Assembly: GCF_007830515.1 (NCBI RefSeq)
Contig: NZ_VLKT01000011.1
Location: forward strand, 1 to 64,000
Direction of reading: 5' to 3'
From: Mesorhizobium tianshanense
Lineage (GTDB): Bacteria > Pseudomonadota > Alphaproteobacteria > Rhizobiales > Rhizobiaceae
Length of the DNA: 64,000 nt
The notes under the pieces are model-generated. The model did no database searches and was not told where the DNA came from. It saw nothing but the letters and a program-made list of their open reading frames with translations. How positions within the stretch are numbered: position 1 is the stretch's first letter; every line of letters begins with the position of its first letter. Positions 40,574 through 50,055 of the stretch are shown in pieces. Made by a program: the position numbers and the translations under genes.

Positions 40574-40594
40574 TTGAAATTATATTCCATTTAT
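40574..40594. promoter_or_regulatory. IclR-type box in the divergent CoA-transferase/IclR region
   Basis: TGAAATTATATTCCA (40575-40589) reads TGGAATATAATTTCA on the other strand, near the IclR consensus TGGAAATNATTTCCA, followed by TTTATG. The downstream CATAAATG-like extension is shared with the box at 35441. It sits 33 bases ahead of the IclR start. Confidence 0.55.
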
Positions 40595-40627
40595 GAACGG
40601 TCAGCGCCCGAGTAAAATCGCAGGTGA

Positions 40628-41446
40628 ATGCTCATGAGAAAGCGATCCAAATCAATTGACGGCAGCGACGCGGCTGAAACGGGTAACCCGGCGGCGTCGT
40701 TGACGCGGGGGCTTGAGATTCTGCGTGCTTTCACGGCACAAGACTCCACACTCGGCAATCAGGACCTGATCGAGCGGACCGGCCTGCCGAAAGCCACGGT
40801 ATCGCGATTGACCCAGACGCTCGTTGGGCTCGGCTACCTGCACTACGACGACCTGCTCGGCCGCTACAGCATCGGGCCTGCCACAGTCTCGCTGGGTTAC
40901 TCCGCCCTCAGTTCGAATCCCGTCGTGCATCTGGCGCGTCCATTGATGCAGGAAATGGCGAACTGGACCGGCGCCGCGGTTGCGCTCGGCACCCGCGACG
41001 GTCACGAGATGGTCTATATCGCGAACTGCCGGTCCATGGCCCCAGTCACGTTGCAACTGAACGTCGGCTCTCGCGTACCCATTTATCGCACGGCAATGGG
41101 ACTTGCCTATCTTGCCGAGATGGACGCGGAATCCCGCGAAATCGCAGTCGACGAAATCCTGTCGGTGGAAGAGCTTTCCGAGAAGGAACTCCAGGACGCA
41201 ATTTCTGCCGCCATCAGAGGCTACAAAAAGGACGGCTTCGTCACGGCTTTCGGCGCCTGGTACAGCTACATCAACGCGGTAGGCGTCGCGTTCCGGCCGA
41301 CTGACGGTTCGCCTCTGGTTTCCATCACATGCGGCGGCATTGTGGATATTCTTCCGAAGCCGCTCTGCCGGGACAAGATAGGCCCCGAACTCGCGCGGCT
41401 TGTAGAGCGCCTGCGCGCTCGACTGAGCGGAAACCTCGGCGCTTAA
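40628..41446 (+). CDS. IclR-family transcriptional regulator
   Basis: 272 residues. N-terminal winged helix: LTRGLEILRAFTAQDSTLGN, then LIERTGLPKATVSRLTQTLV and YLHYDDLLGRYSIGP. The C-terminal IclR effector domain has GTRDGHEMVYIANCRS, GSRVPIYRTAMGLAYLAEMD and INAVGVAFRP. ATG 40628 is preceded by AGGTGA; ATG 40634 is an alternative. It probably controls the divergent CoA-transferase, itself and the E1 gene through the two boxes listed. The effector is likely a small acid. Confidence 0.9.
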   Translation: MLMRKRSKSIDGSDAAETGNPAASLTRGLEILRAFTAQDSTLGNQDLIERTGLPKATVSRLTQTLVGLGYLHYDDLLGRYSIGPATVSLGYSALSSNPVVHLARPLMQEMANWTGAAVALGTRDGHEMVYIANCRSMAPVTLQLNVGSRVPIYRTAMGLAYLAEMDAESREIAVDEILSVEELSEKELQDAISAAIRGYKKDGFVTAFGAWYSYINAVGVAFRPTDGSPLVSITCGGIVDILPKPLCRDKIGPELARLVERLRARLSGNLGA

Positions 41447-41456
41447 GTACACGGCT

Positions 41457-42782
41457 CTACACCCGCCGCGGTGGCCATTCCGTGGCCGGAGAATAAGTGA
41501 GCTCCTGCCTCATGTCGTTGAGCACGGTCTCGAAGATATCCGGCTTGCCGAGTTTGCCGGATTTGAGCATGAGCGCCAGCGGGAACGGCGACGACGAGAC
41601 CGCACGTGCGATCCCAGGCCCTTGATAGGGTCCAACCGTCATTTCCAAAATCCCGAGCGCCGCAATGATTGCGCCGGACGTCTCGCCGCCAGCGATTAGC
41701 AACCGCCTTACACCGAGTTCGAATACGATGGACTTGGCTATTTCGGACAGCAGGTGTTCCGCTTTGGCGGCGGCCTGGTCCCGTCCATAGCGAGATTGGA
41801 CCTTTTCGACCACGGACTGCACTTGCGCAGTGCTGATGGCGAAGGGCGTTCCCGCCGCAACCGCGGTCCGCGCGAAATCCCTCGCTTCAGCCACTAAGTC
41901 ATCTCCCGCAAATGCGCGATCCATATCGATGGTCAGGACCGGATGCCGGGGTGAGAATTCGTCGATCTGCCGCATGGTCTGCTCCGCCACGCTGCCCACC
42001 AGCACCGCTGCCGGGCCGTCCACCGCGGGAAGAGTTGCCGATTGCTCCAGGCTAACAAGTCCTCTCTCTTGCCAAACCGGCGGAAGATGCGCAGCCACCG
42101 ATGAGTTTCCAGTAAGCAGCGGCATGTCGGCGCTTGCCTGTGCGATCGATGCGAGATGACGCTCCCATAGAGTATCGACTAGCAGCAGCGACCTGCCCTC
42201 GCCTGACAACGTCTCACAGGCCATCCGAATTGATTGCGCCCCGGCGTCTACCACTTGATAGTTTACCAGCCCCGCCTTGCGCCGCGCCTGGGACTGCAAA
42301 ACGCGCACAAGATTCGAGTCCGTCATGGGGGTCAGCGGATCATTGCGCTTGGGCGATTCAGCCAACAGCTGGGCGCCGCCGAACATGTGGCCCTGGTAGA
42401 CCGTCCTCTGCGTTTCGCACAGCGCCGGACAGAACAGGGCGTAACGCGCGCCCAGGCGATCCATAAGGGCTTCGGAGCATGGCCCTATATTTCCCTGCGG
42501 AGTGGAATCGAATGTGGCGCAATACTTGAAGAATATCTGGCGGGCGCCTTGGGCGATCAGCGACTCGGCGGCCCGCAAGACTTGCGAGATTGCCTGCTCG
42601 ACGGGAATGACACGAGTCTTCAGCGCTATGACATGGGCATCGAAGCCCTGAGCGAAACTCTCTGCCGGTCCTACTGTGAAGCGAGTGCGGACACCCCTGG
42701 CGACCAGCATCGACGCCAACTCGGAACCGCCGGTCAGGTCGTCGGCGATCGCACCAAATACGAGCGGCTTGTTCAAAGGCAA
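41457..42782 (-). CDS. otnK: Four-carbon acid sugar kinase (DUF1537, OtnK-like)
   Basis: 441 residues. The N-terminal DUF1537 domain shows FGAIADDLTGGSELASMLV, FFKYCATFDSTPQGNIGP and CPALCETQRTVYQGHMF. The C-terminal nucleotide-binding domain has VRRLLIAGGETSGAIIAALG and KSGKLGKPDIFETVL. Enzymes of this family phosphorylate 3-oxo-tetronate and related acids in D-threonate or L-erythronate breakdown. It is the last gene of the ABC-transporter operon (starts 44 bases before the ATPase end). A class II aldolase-type gene at 51121 could be the next step. Confidence 0.88.
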   Translation of the reverse strand: MPLNKPLVFGAIADDLTGGSELASMLVARGVRTRFTVGPAESFAQGFDAHVIALKTRVIPVEQAISQVLRAAESLIAQGARQIFFKYCATFDSTPQGNIGPCSEALMDRLGARYALFCPALCETQRTVYQGHMFGGAQLLAESPKRNDPLTPMTDSNLVRVLQSQARRKAGLVNYQVVDAGAQSIRMACETLSGEGRSLLLVDTLWERHLASIAQASADMPLLTGNSSVAAHLPPVWQERGLVSLEQSATLPAVDGPAAVLVGSVAEQTMRQIDEFSPRHPVLTIDMDRAFAGDDLVAEARDFARTAVAAGTPFAISTAQVQSVVEKVQSRYGRDQAAAKAEHLLSEIAKSIVFELGVRRLLIAGGETSGAIIAALGILEMTVGPYQGPGIARAVSSSPFPLALMLKSGKLGKPDIFETVLNDMRQELTYSPATEWPPRRV

Positions 42783-42825
42783 TGCGTCCTCCCGCGGACC
42801 AATCCCGAATTCGCGCGCAAGGACA

Positions 42826-43833
42826 TCACGCCTCGGGGAAATGGCACGCGGCCGAATGCCCCGGCGACCGCTCTTCCAGCTCTGGCCTGACGTCCTTGCA
42901 GATGTCCTGAGCCTTCCAGCAGCGGGTGCGGAAAGGACAGCCTGAAGGCATATTCATCGGGCTCGGAACGTCGCCCGTAAGCGTAATGCGCTGGCGCTGG
43001 CGCTCCCTGTCTGGATCCGGCACCGGGACCGCCGACAGCAGTGCTTTCGTATAGGGGTGTGCGGGATGCTCGTAGATCTGAGAGGCATCTCCCATTTCCA
43101 CGATCCGGCCGAGGTACATCACCCCGACGCGGTCCGAGACATGCCGCACAACGGCAAGGTCATGCGCGATGAAGACATACGATATGCCCAGCCGTTCCTG
43201 AAGTTCTTCCAGCAAGTTGAGAACGCCCGCCTGGATCGAGACGTCGAGCGCGGAAACCGGTTCGTCCAGCACCAGCACGGCTGGATCGAGCGCCAGGGCG
43301 CGCGCAATGCCAACGCGCTGCCTCTGCCCCCCGGACAGTTCGTGAGGATAGCGATCGCCATGTTCGGGCGAAAGGCGCACCAACTCCAGCAGTTCGGACG
43401 CCCGTTTCAGCGCCGGGTCGCCAGTGACGCCGACGAGCCTCAGCGGTTCGGCGATGATCGCCTTCACAGTCATGCGCGGATGAAGCGACGCCAGGGGGTC
43501 CTGGAACACAATCTGCAGATGACGCCGGAACTGGCGCATCTCCGCTGAGGAGAGCTGTGTGATGCTCGTGTCGGAGAACAGAACTTCGCCCGAGGTCGGT
43601 TCGATGAGGCGCAGGATGCATCTTCCAAGTGTGGATTTGCCGCAACCGGATTCACCGACGAGACCGAATGTCTCGCCACGAAAAAGATCGAACGAGACGC
43701 CGGAAACGGCGTGAACGCTTGCCGTCGTCTTCGTCCCCAGAAGCCCGCCCTTGATGTCGAACGACTTCTTGAGATCCCTGACCGAAAGGATCGGGGTGCC
43801 TTGGTGCTGCGGGGCTGTCGTCGCGAACGTCAT
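42826..43833 (-). CDS. Dipeptide/oligopeptide-type ABC transporter ATPase (DppF-like)
   Basis: 335 residues: Walker [11 protein letters not shown]-loop [14 protein letters not shown], signature [15 protein letters not shown], Walker [13 protein letters not shown], switch histidine IAHDLAVV. The C-terminal oligopeptide-transporter extension has [13 protein letters not shown] with the cysteines that bind a [4Fe-4S] cluster in DppD/F proteins. It overlaps the DppD-like gene by four bases. With the other ATPase, two permeases and the binding protein it forms a full importer. Confidence 0.9.
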   Translation of the reverse strand: MTFATTAPQHQGTPILSVRDLKKSFDIKGGLLGTKTTASVHAVSGVSFDLFRGETFGLVGESGCGKSTLGRCILRLIEPTSGEVLFSDTSITQLSSAEMRQFRRHLQIVFQDPLASLHPRMTVKAIIAEPLRLVGVTGDPALKRASELLELVRLSPEHGDRYPHELSGGQRQRVGIARALALDPAVLVLDEPVSALDVSIQAGVLNLLEELQERLGISYVFIAHDLAVVRHVSDRVGVMYLGRIVEMGDASQIYEHPAHPYTKALLSAVPVPDPDRERQRQRITLTGDVPSPMNMPSGCPFRTRCWKAQDICKDVRPELEERSPGHSAACHFPEA

Positions 43834-44840
43834 GCGGACCCCGCGGTCGTCTGGAAAGCCGACGTGTCGAACGTGCGCAATTCTTCAGCGAAGTGACAGG
43901 CCGTCTCGATGTCGTCGACCGTCCGCAACTCCGGTTCCTCGGTAGAGCAGATGTCGCGCGCCATCGGGCAGCGCGGGCGGAATGGGCAACCGCTCGGTCG
44001 CGCCGATAGCGACGGCGGATTGCCTGGGATCGGAACCAGTTTGCCAGCCTTCTGCTCGATGCTGGGCAGGCAGGAAAGCAGGCCGCGTGTATACGGGTGA
44101 CGCGAACCACGGAATATCGCGCGCACCGGCCCCGTTTCGACGACTTTTCCGGCGTACATGACCACGACCGTGTCGGCCACGCCGGCCACGATGCCAAGGT
44201 CGTGAGTGATCAGGACAAGCCCGACCGGAAACATTTGCCGCAAGTTGCTCAGAACCTCGATGATCTGCGCCTGAACGGTGACGTCCAGAGCGGTCGTCGG
44301 CTCGTCGGCGATGAGCACGTCCGGGTTATTGGCGATCGCCATTGCAATCATGACGCGCTGACGCATGCCGCCAGAGAATTCGTGGGAATACTGCCGGACG
44401 CGTACATCAGGCTGTGGCACGGCGACTGTCTCAAGCAATTCGATCGCACGCTGCATGGCCTGCTTGGCTGACATGCGGGGATTGTGCAGCCTGACCGCTT
44501 CGGCGATCAGATCACCCACCCGTATGACCGGGTTCAAGGCGGTCATCGGATCCTGGAAGATCATGCCGATCTTCGAACCGCGCAATCGCCTCAGCCGACG
44601 CTCCGAAGCGCCGACAAGTTCTTCGCCGTTCAATTTGATCGAACCCGACAGGGAGGCCAGAGGCGGCGGCAACCCCATGACGGCACGCACTGTCATCGAT
44701 TTTCCCGAGCCGGATTCGCCCACGATACTGACGACCTTCTTCGCATGCACGTTGAAGCTCACGCCTCGAACGACATCGACACCGCGATTGAGGGAAACGC
44801 GCAGATCCACGACTTCGAGAAGGGGCTTATCGGAGGTCAC
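43830..44840 (-). CDS. Dipeptide/oligopeptide-type ABC transporter ATPase (DppD-like)
   Basis: 336 residues: Walker [10 protein letters not shown] (the usual final threonine is replaced by methionine after S), Q-loop [14 protein letters not shown], signature [15 protein letters not shown], Walker [13 protein letters not shown], and ITHDLGIV. The C-terminal cysteine region is [16 protein letters not shown] 44840 overlaps the permease gene by a few bases. Part of the operon 49847-41457. Confidence 0.9.
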   Translation of the reverse strand: MTSDKPLLEVVDLRVSLNRGVDVVRGVSFNVHAKKVVSIVGESGSGKSMTVRAVMGLPPPLASLSGSIKLNGEELVGASERRLRRLRGSKIGMIFQDPMTALNPVIRVGDLIAEAVRLHNPRMSAKQAMQRAIELLETVAVPQPDVRVRQYSHEFSGGMRQRVMIAMAIANNPDVLIADEPTTALDVTVQAQIIEVLSNLRQMFPVGLVLITHDLGIVAGVADTVVVMYAGKVVETGPVRAIFRGSRHPYTRGLLSCLPSIEQKAGKLVPIPGNPPSLSARPSGCPFRPRCPMARDICSTEEPELRTVDDIETACHFAEELRTFDTSAFQTTAGSA

Positions 44841-44842
44841 GG

Positions 44843-45700
44843 CTATTCATCTTTCGGATCCAGCATGTCGCGAAGGGTGTCGCCGATGAAGTTGCAGCCC
44901 AGGCCGATGGAGAGGATTGCCAGGCCAGGACCGAAGGCAATCCACCAGGAATAGAAATGAGCCGCGCCCTCGGAGATCATGGAGCCCCATTCCGGAGTAG
45001 GCGGCTTCGCGCCCAGGCCGATGAAGCTTAGCGACGCTGCAAGCAGCACCACCTGGCCGAAGTCCATCGTGGCGCTTATTATCGTGGGAGTCCACGAGAG
45101 CGGCAGGATGTGCTTCAGCAGCAATCTGGTCCGCGATGCTCCTCCCGCAACCGCAGCCTCGATGTGATCTCGCGACAGCACATCCAGTACCTGCCCTCGC
45201 ATCAATCGAGCATAGACAGGCCACCAGACCACCACGATCGCGATCGCCGTATTCTGGACACCGGGTCCGAGTGATGCGGCAATCGACATTGCCAGCAGGA
45301 CGGGTGGAAAGGACAGCGTTATGTCGACAAGTCGCATCAGAATGGAGTCTGGCCATCCCCCGAAGAAGCCGGAGAGCGCTCCGACGACCGAACCGATAGT
45401 CACCGAGGCGGCGACGACAATGACGGCGATCGTCAGCGAATACTGCGCGCCGTAAAACGTCCGGATCAGTACGTCGCGGCCGAGAGCGTCGGTACCAAGC
45501 CAATGCGAGAATGACGGGGGCTGCAGCTTTCGGCTAACTATCTTCAGTGGCTCGTAGGGTGCCCAGAACTCGACGGTCAAAGCCACAACGACCCAGAAGA
45601 TCAGTATGCCTATGCCAACAACAAGGGCCGGCCGCGCCAGACGGAAAGACCGGGCGGGTGCATGTGCAGAGAGTGCGGATGCGGAAGCCATGTCCGTCAA
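44843..45700 (-). CDS. Dipeptide-type ABC transporter permease (DppC-like)
   Basis: 285 residues with six membrane helices. The N-terminal OppC-type helix and loop (FWAPYEPLKIVSRKLQPPSF, HWLGTDALGRDVLIRTFYGA) is diagnostic. The EAA loop reads AAVAGGASRTRLLLKHILPL. It overlaps the DppB-like gene by four bases at its start. Confidence 0.9.
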   Translation of the reverse strand: MTDMASASALSAHAPARSFRLARPALVVGIGILIFWVVVALTVEFWAPYEPLKIVSRKLQPPSFSHWLGTDALGRDVLIRTFYGAQYSLTIAVIVVAASVTIGSVVGALSGFFGGWPDSILMRLVDITLSFPPVLLAMSIAASLGPGVQNTAIAIVVVWWPVYARLMRGQVLDVLSRDHIEAAVAGGASRTRLLLKHILPLSWTPTIISATMDFGQVVLLAASLSFIGLGAKPPTPEWGSMISEGAAHFYSWWIAFGPGLAILSIGLGCNFIGDTLRDMLDPKDE

Positions 45701-46710
45701 CTCAGCTTTATTCGCGGATTGGCGAACGCATAGGTCACGTCGGTCACCAAGTTGGACAGAAGGAAGGCGCTAGCCCCTACCAGGGAAACGCCGATGATCG
45801 CGGGGTAGTCGAGAGTTCGCGCTGAATCGACGGCGTAAGAGCCGATACCAGGCCACGCGAAGACTGACTCGGTCAGGACTGCGCCGGTGATGAGGTAGGC
45901 GAAGGAGTAACCGATGATCGTCAGTGTCGGTATCATCGCGTTAGGCAGCGCATGCCTGAAAAGCGTTCGCCTTTCGCCCGCGCCCTTCGCGCGTGCGGCC
46001 AGGATATAGTCCTGCCCTAGAACGTCGAGCATGCTGGCGCGAACCAAGCGCGCGAGGATCCCGGTCACCGACCATCCGAGCACGAAAGCAGGAAGCACAA
46101 GATAGTGCAGCGCGGTCAGAAACCCCCTGAAGTCTCCCGCAATCAGTGCATCGACCGTGTACATTCCGGTGACGAAGGGCGGCGGCTGTCCCCGCGGGTC
46201 GAAACGCCCTGGGCCGGGTATCAGAGAGAATTGCACCGACAATATGTACAAAAGAAGCAGCCCGGACCAAAAGACGGGAATTGTAGAACCGAACAACGCG
46301 AAAAAACGCGCCAGATAGTCGATGGGTTTGTCGCGGAAACGGGCCGCCACGATGCCCAGCAAGATACCGCTCGATGTACCGACGATCATCGCGGCAATAA
46401 CCAGTTCAAGGGTGGCCGGAAGCCGCTCGGAGATATCGGTCAGAACGGGCCGACGCGTCCGAAACGACACCCCGAGGTCGCCGGAGACGAGGTTCGTCAC
46501 ATAGATCACGAACTGCTCCGGGAGGCTCTTGTCGAGACCCCAACGCTCCTTCGCCGCGGCAATCACTTCCGGATTGTTCATCTGCCGTTCGCTGACCAAG
46601 GCCGCAAGCGGATCAGCTTGGGTTAGATGGGAAAGACAAAACGCGAGCGACGCGACCCCCAGAAGAAGAAACGGCATCGCCAGCAGGCGGCGAATTATGT
46701 ACGTCAGCAT
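45697..46710 (-). CDS. Dipeptide-type ABC transporter permease (DppB-like)
   Basis: 337 residues: MLTYIIRRLLAMPFLLLGVA is the typical first helix and PGRFDPRGQPPPFVTGM the OppB loop. The EAA motif is in AARAKGAGERRTLFRHALPN. Six helices are visible. Its start is 95 bases downstream of the amine oxidase stop codon, and the 3' end overlaps the second permease. Confidence 0.9.
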   Translation of the reverse strand: MLTYIIRRLLAMPFLLLGVASLAFCLSHLTQADPLAALVSERQMNNPEVIAAAKERWGLDKSLPEQFVIYVTNLVSGDLGVSFRTRRPVLTDISERLPATLELVIAAMIVGTSSGILLGIVAARFRDKPIDYLARFFALFGSTIPVFWSGLLLLYILSVQFSLIPGPGRFDPRGQPPPFVTGMYTVDALIAGDFRGFLTALHYLVLPAFVLGWSVTGILARLVRASMLDVLGQDYILAARAKGAGERRTLFRHALPNAMIPTLTIIGYSFAYLITGAVLTESVFAWPGIGSYAVDSARTLDYPAIIGVSLVGASAFLLSNLVTDVTYAFANPRIKLS

Positions 46711-46804
46711 CTACAATCCCGAGGAAAAGGGCATTGCTGCATGGCACTGCCTCGTGTGTTTCCAGTCTCTGCCTAGTTGCGGGTGGCGTCCAGTCACGCC
46801 GTCT

Positions 46805-48160
46805 TCAATGCCCCGCGGCGATCCTCGTTGCCGCTGCCTCGCCCGCGGCAAGCGCGCCCTCCATATAGCCCCTGTATTCTCGCGACATGTGCGTCCCCGC
46901 CCAATGAAGCGGTCCAACCGGCTCACGCAGTTCTCCACCTATTGTGGTGAGCGCGCCAGGGACCAGGAAGGGGCTCGACGCTCCGCCCGACCATTCCTCA
47001 TCGGCCCAGACCTGGTCCATGTATTCGATCGGATTCTGTGCTTCCGCGCCGAGCGCTTGCGTCAACAATTCGAGGACGCGCGCCTTCCGCCTGTCCGGAG
47101 CGAGGTTGTCCACGCGATACGCGGCAACACCCGTGAACAAGGTAATCAGGATCCCCTTGCCCGCCTGCTCGTCGCCCAGATCATACGCTGCAGTGAGCGA
47201 GCCGTCGGTCGCAATGACGTTGCCGTTGAGGTTGCGATCCCGCCAGAACGGCCTTTCATAGACGATGACGGCCTTGGTGTTGCGCCCGTTGGGGAACCGC
47301 TGGTGAAGCAGCCTGCGTTTCGAAGGCAGATGAGGCGTAAAGCGTATCTGGCTGATCATCGTTGGGGACGTGGCGAAGACGACATTGCGCGAACGCCATG
47401 CACCGGCGTCCGTAAATACCGTGGCTTCGCCGTTGCTCCAATCGACGGCCCTGGCCGGGGCCGAGAGAACGATATCGTCTCCGAGGTCGCGCGCCATCCC
47501 CTCAGATACGATCTGCGATCCCATCATGTGAGCCGATTGCCCGCCGGTATCGGTGTCCGACATGAAGACCGGTCCACCGCAGGATTTCAGTTTCTGAAGA
47601 AGCTCAAGCGCCGAAATTTCCTCGGCAAGCGCCCCATAGTAGGCGCCTGGGATGCGTGTCATGGCGCCGTGGACACGGCCTGGCTGACAGATGGTGTTGA
47701 CCCACGTCGCATAGGTCATCGAATCCAGCTTCGCTGCGTCGTCACTTTCCCATGGGTTTGGAGCAATCCGATCCATGGCTTCATAGAGAAGACCGTAGGC
47801 GTTCTTGTAGTCAGCCTGCTCCTCGTCATTGAGTCCCGGTACCGTCCCCATGGCGCCGACGAAGGTATCCTTTCCGTGCAGGCAGACGCGTTGACCTGTC
47901 ACGAATTGCTTAACCAACGGAGCCGAATAGCGATCGATCAGCGCGTTGATGCGCCTTTGTTTCGGGGAGACCCATTGCCCACCGAGATCCACACGACCGC
48001 CGTAAGCTGCGCTGTTGGGTGAAAATGTGAGACCGCCGACGCGGTTGCGTGCTTCAAAGACCGCCACCGACAGACCGGCTTCCTTGAGGAGAAGGGCGGC
48101 GTAGAGGCCCGACAGCCCGGCGCCAACAACCACAACGTCACGATCTTTGTTCTTATGCAT
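46805..48160 (-). CDS. Flavin-containing monoamine oxidase (FAD amine oxidoreductase)
   Basis: 451 residues from ATG 48160 with AGAGG upstream. FAD-binding start DVVVVGAGLSGLYAALLLKE and VFEARNRVGGLTF, a substrate-domain segment with GALAEEISALELLQKLKSCG, and the C-terminal FAD motif PVGPLHWAGTHMSREYRGYM. The family oxidises primary amines or polyamine-like compounds to aldehydes. No signal peptide is seen. It lies inside the ABC operon between the binding protein and the permeases, so the imported compound is probably an amine or amino-peptide; that is inference from position. Confidence 0.88.
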   Translation of the reverse strand: MHKNKDRDVVVVGAGLSGLYAALLLKEAGLSVAVFEARNRVGGLTFSPNSAAYGGRVDLGGQWVSPKQRRINALIDRYSAPLVKQFVTGQRVCLHGKDTFVGAMGTVPGLNDEEQADYKNAYGLLYEAMDRIAPNPWESDDAAKLDSMTYATWVNTICQPGRVHGAMTRIPGAYYGALAEEISALELLQKLKSCGGPVFMSDTDTGGQSAHMMGSQIVSEGMARDLGDDIVLSAPARAVDWSNGEATVFTDAGAWRSRNVVFATSPTMISQIRFTPHLPSKRRLLHQRFPNGRNTKAVIVYERPFWRDRNLNGNVIATDGSLTAAYDLGDEQAGKGILITLFTGVAAYRVDNLAPDRRKARVLELLTQALGAEAQNPIEYMDQVWADEEWSGGASSPFLVPGALTTIGGELREPVGPLHWAGTHMSREYRGYMEGALAAGEAAATRIAAGH

Positions 48161-48190
48161 GATGGGAGCCTCTTTGAGCACGCACTCAGG

Positions 48191-48219
48191 GAATGCCGGA
48201 GAGCCCCTCTCCGGCATTC
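48191..48219. promoter_or_regulatory. Strong intercistronic hairpin in the ABC operon
   Basis: GAATGCCGGAGAG (48191-48203), loop CCC, and the exact reverse complement (48207-48219) form a perfect 13-bp stem. There is no adjacent T-run. It lies between the binding-protein stop and the amine oxidase start. Such stems often protect the 3' end of the highly expressed binding-protein transcript or weaken read-through. Confidence 0.72.
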
Positions 48220-48248
48220 AACCGCTTGTCGGCGGTAGTTTGGTCCGT

Positions 48249-49847
48249 CTATTTCCAGGAAATGTCCGACAAGACCATGTTGCAGCAGGCGCTGAAACGC
48301 AGACCCTCGAGACCCTTCCGGTAGACGAAGACATTGTCCGGGCTGAGGATCGGCAGGATGATGTGATCCTCGGCAATGCCCTTCGCCAGCTCCCGGAAGT
48401 AGCCGTCACTTTCCGCGCCGCCGGTCGACAGAGCTTTCTTGAGAAGCCCGGCGACTTCGGGCCGCGCAAGCTCAGGGTCGTTTGCTGCGCCGGCCCGCTT
48501 GTACCAAACGGTGCCGTCCATCATGGCGAAGTACTGGATGTACTGGGATGTGCCGAAAAAGTCCGGCGCGAAATAGACCGCTGTAAGCGGAATTCCATCG
48601 CCATTGACGCGCTCACGCCATACCGAGAATTCGACCGGCTCAAGGTTGAGCTCGATCTTGATTTCGGCGAGGTCTTGCTGGATCTTCTGCATCATGAGCG
48701 TGTAGTCGACGCCATATTGATTGACGTTCGGATACATCGCATCGATGGTGAAGCCGTCGGCGGCTCCCGCCTCGGCCATCAGCGCCTTGGCCTTCTCGAC
48801 ATCGTAGCTAATCGGCTCCGCGCCGCCGGTGCCGGGAAAGCCTTCCGGGATGGGAGTGGCTAGACGCCGCCCCTTGCCGTCAACCGTAAGGTCGATGATT
48901 CCGTCATAGTCAATCGCATGAGCGATGGCTTCGCGAACCTTGCTCCCCATTGGATTTGGAAGACCTTTGGCGCCCGGTGCGAGTGCTACATAGACCATGT
49001 TGAGCGAGGGCTGGGTATCGACCACGATGTCGGCATTGGTGATGCTTTTGGCCGTCGTGGGATCGACCTGCATCGCGATGTCGGCGGTCCCGCCCTCGAG
49101 GAGCTGCAGCTGGCTGACGCCGCCTTTGGACTGCTGCATAATGATCTCCGACACAGCTGGAGCTTCTCCCCAGTAATTGTCGTTGCGCTTCAAACGCACT
49201 TCCTGGTTCGGGCTGTAGGAGGACAGGACGAACGGTCCGGCGCCTGCGGAATTGGCGAGCAGCCACTGTTCGGCAGTGTCCTTGGTGGCCGCGTCTGTAC
49301 CGGCATCACCGCCATTCTCTGCCACGACGTCGGAGTTGATGATGGCGAGGAATGGAGCTGTCAGGACGCTCAGGAATTCGGAATTGGACTCGGTGAGATC
49401 GATGACCACCGTCTGCGCGTCTGGCGTCTCGATCGATTTGACGGGATCCACGAGGTATGATGCGCTTCCCTTGACGTTCTTCAGTCGCTCCAGCGACCAT
49501 TTCACGTCTTTCGGCTCGACGGGAGAGCCGTCAGAAAACTTGGCCTTCGGGTTAAGCTTGAACGTGAATTTGGTCTGATCAGCGTTGATTTCCCAACTTT
49601 CCGCCAACATCGGGACAATCGTCTTGTTGTCCTTGTCGAGATTCACGAGGCGCGCATAGGTCGAACTGAAAACGATCTGGCAGGTGTCACAAAACCCGCG
49701 GGACGGATCAAGTGAGTTTATGTCCATATCGCGCGCGATGACCAACGGCTTGTCCTGAGCCTGTGCTGTAACCAAGCTGGCCGGGACAAGCATTGTCGCG
49801 CACGCTAGGGATAGTGTCAGTGCATGCGTGCGCAGGGTACGGGCCAT
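48249..49847 (-). CDS. Periplasmic peptide/nickel-type substrate-binding protein (SBP family 5)
   Basis: 532 residues from ATG 49847, which has GGAG upstream and begins a Sec signal (LSLACATMLVPASLVTAQAQ). Family 5 features: DPSRGFCDTCQIVFSSTYAR, DQTKFTFKLNPKAKFSDGSP and VDYTLMMQKIQQDLAEIKIE. A CDTC motif near the start of the mature protein is unusual and could form a disulfide. It is the first gene of the operon that continues with the amine oxidase, two permeases, two ATPases and the kinase. Confidence 0.9.
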   Translation of the reverse strand: MARTLRTHALTLSLACATMLVPASLVTAQAQDKPLVIARDMDINSLDPSRGFCDTCQIVFSSTYARLVNLDKDNKTIVPMLAESWEINADQTKFTFKLNPKAKFSDGSPVEPKDVKWSLERLKNVKGSASYLVDPVKSIETPDAQTVVIDLTESNSEFLSVLTAPFLAIINSDVVAENGGDAGTDAATKDTAEQWLLANSAGAGPFVLSSYSPNQEVRLKRNDNYWGEAPAVSEIIMQQSKGGVSQLQLLEGGTADIAMQVDPTTAKSITNADIVVDTQPSLNMVYVALAPGAKGLPNPMGSKVREAIAHAIDYDGIIDLTVDGKGRRLATPIPEGFPGTGGAEPISYDVEKAKALMAEAGAADGFTIDAMYPNVNQYGVDYTLMMQKIQQDLAEIKIELNLEPVEFSVWRERVNGDGIPLTAVYFAPDFFGTSQYIQYFAMMDGTVWYKRAGAANDPELARPEVAGLLKKALSTGGAESDGYFRELAKGIAEDHIILPILSPDNVFVYRKGLEGLRFSACCNMVLSDISWK

Positions 49848-50055
49848 GTACCCATCTCCGTTTCGAATAGCCAACATGAAAAAATCTCCCATTTCTTGTG
49901 CCCGGCTTCGCTAGTTGCTTCGCGCAGATTTGTTCCTGCCAAGTCGAACGAGTGTGGCAGCGAATGCCGACGACGATATGTCGCTTTGCGCAATGGAGAT
50001 TGCGTTTATCGCAATTTAGGTGTTTACGGCCTGAAGGAGAATTAGCGCGCGCCTG

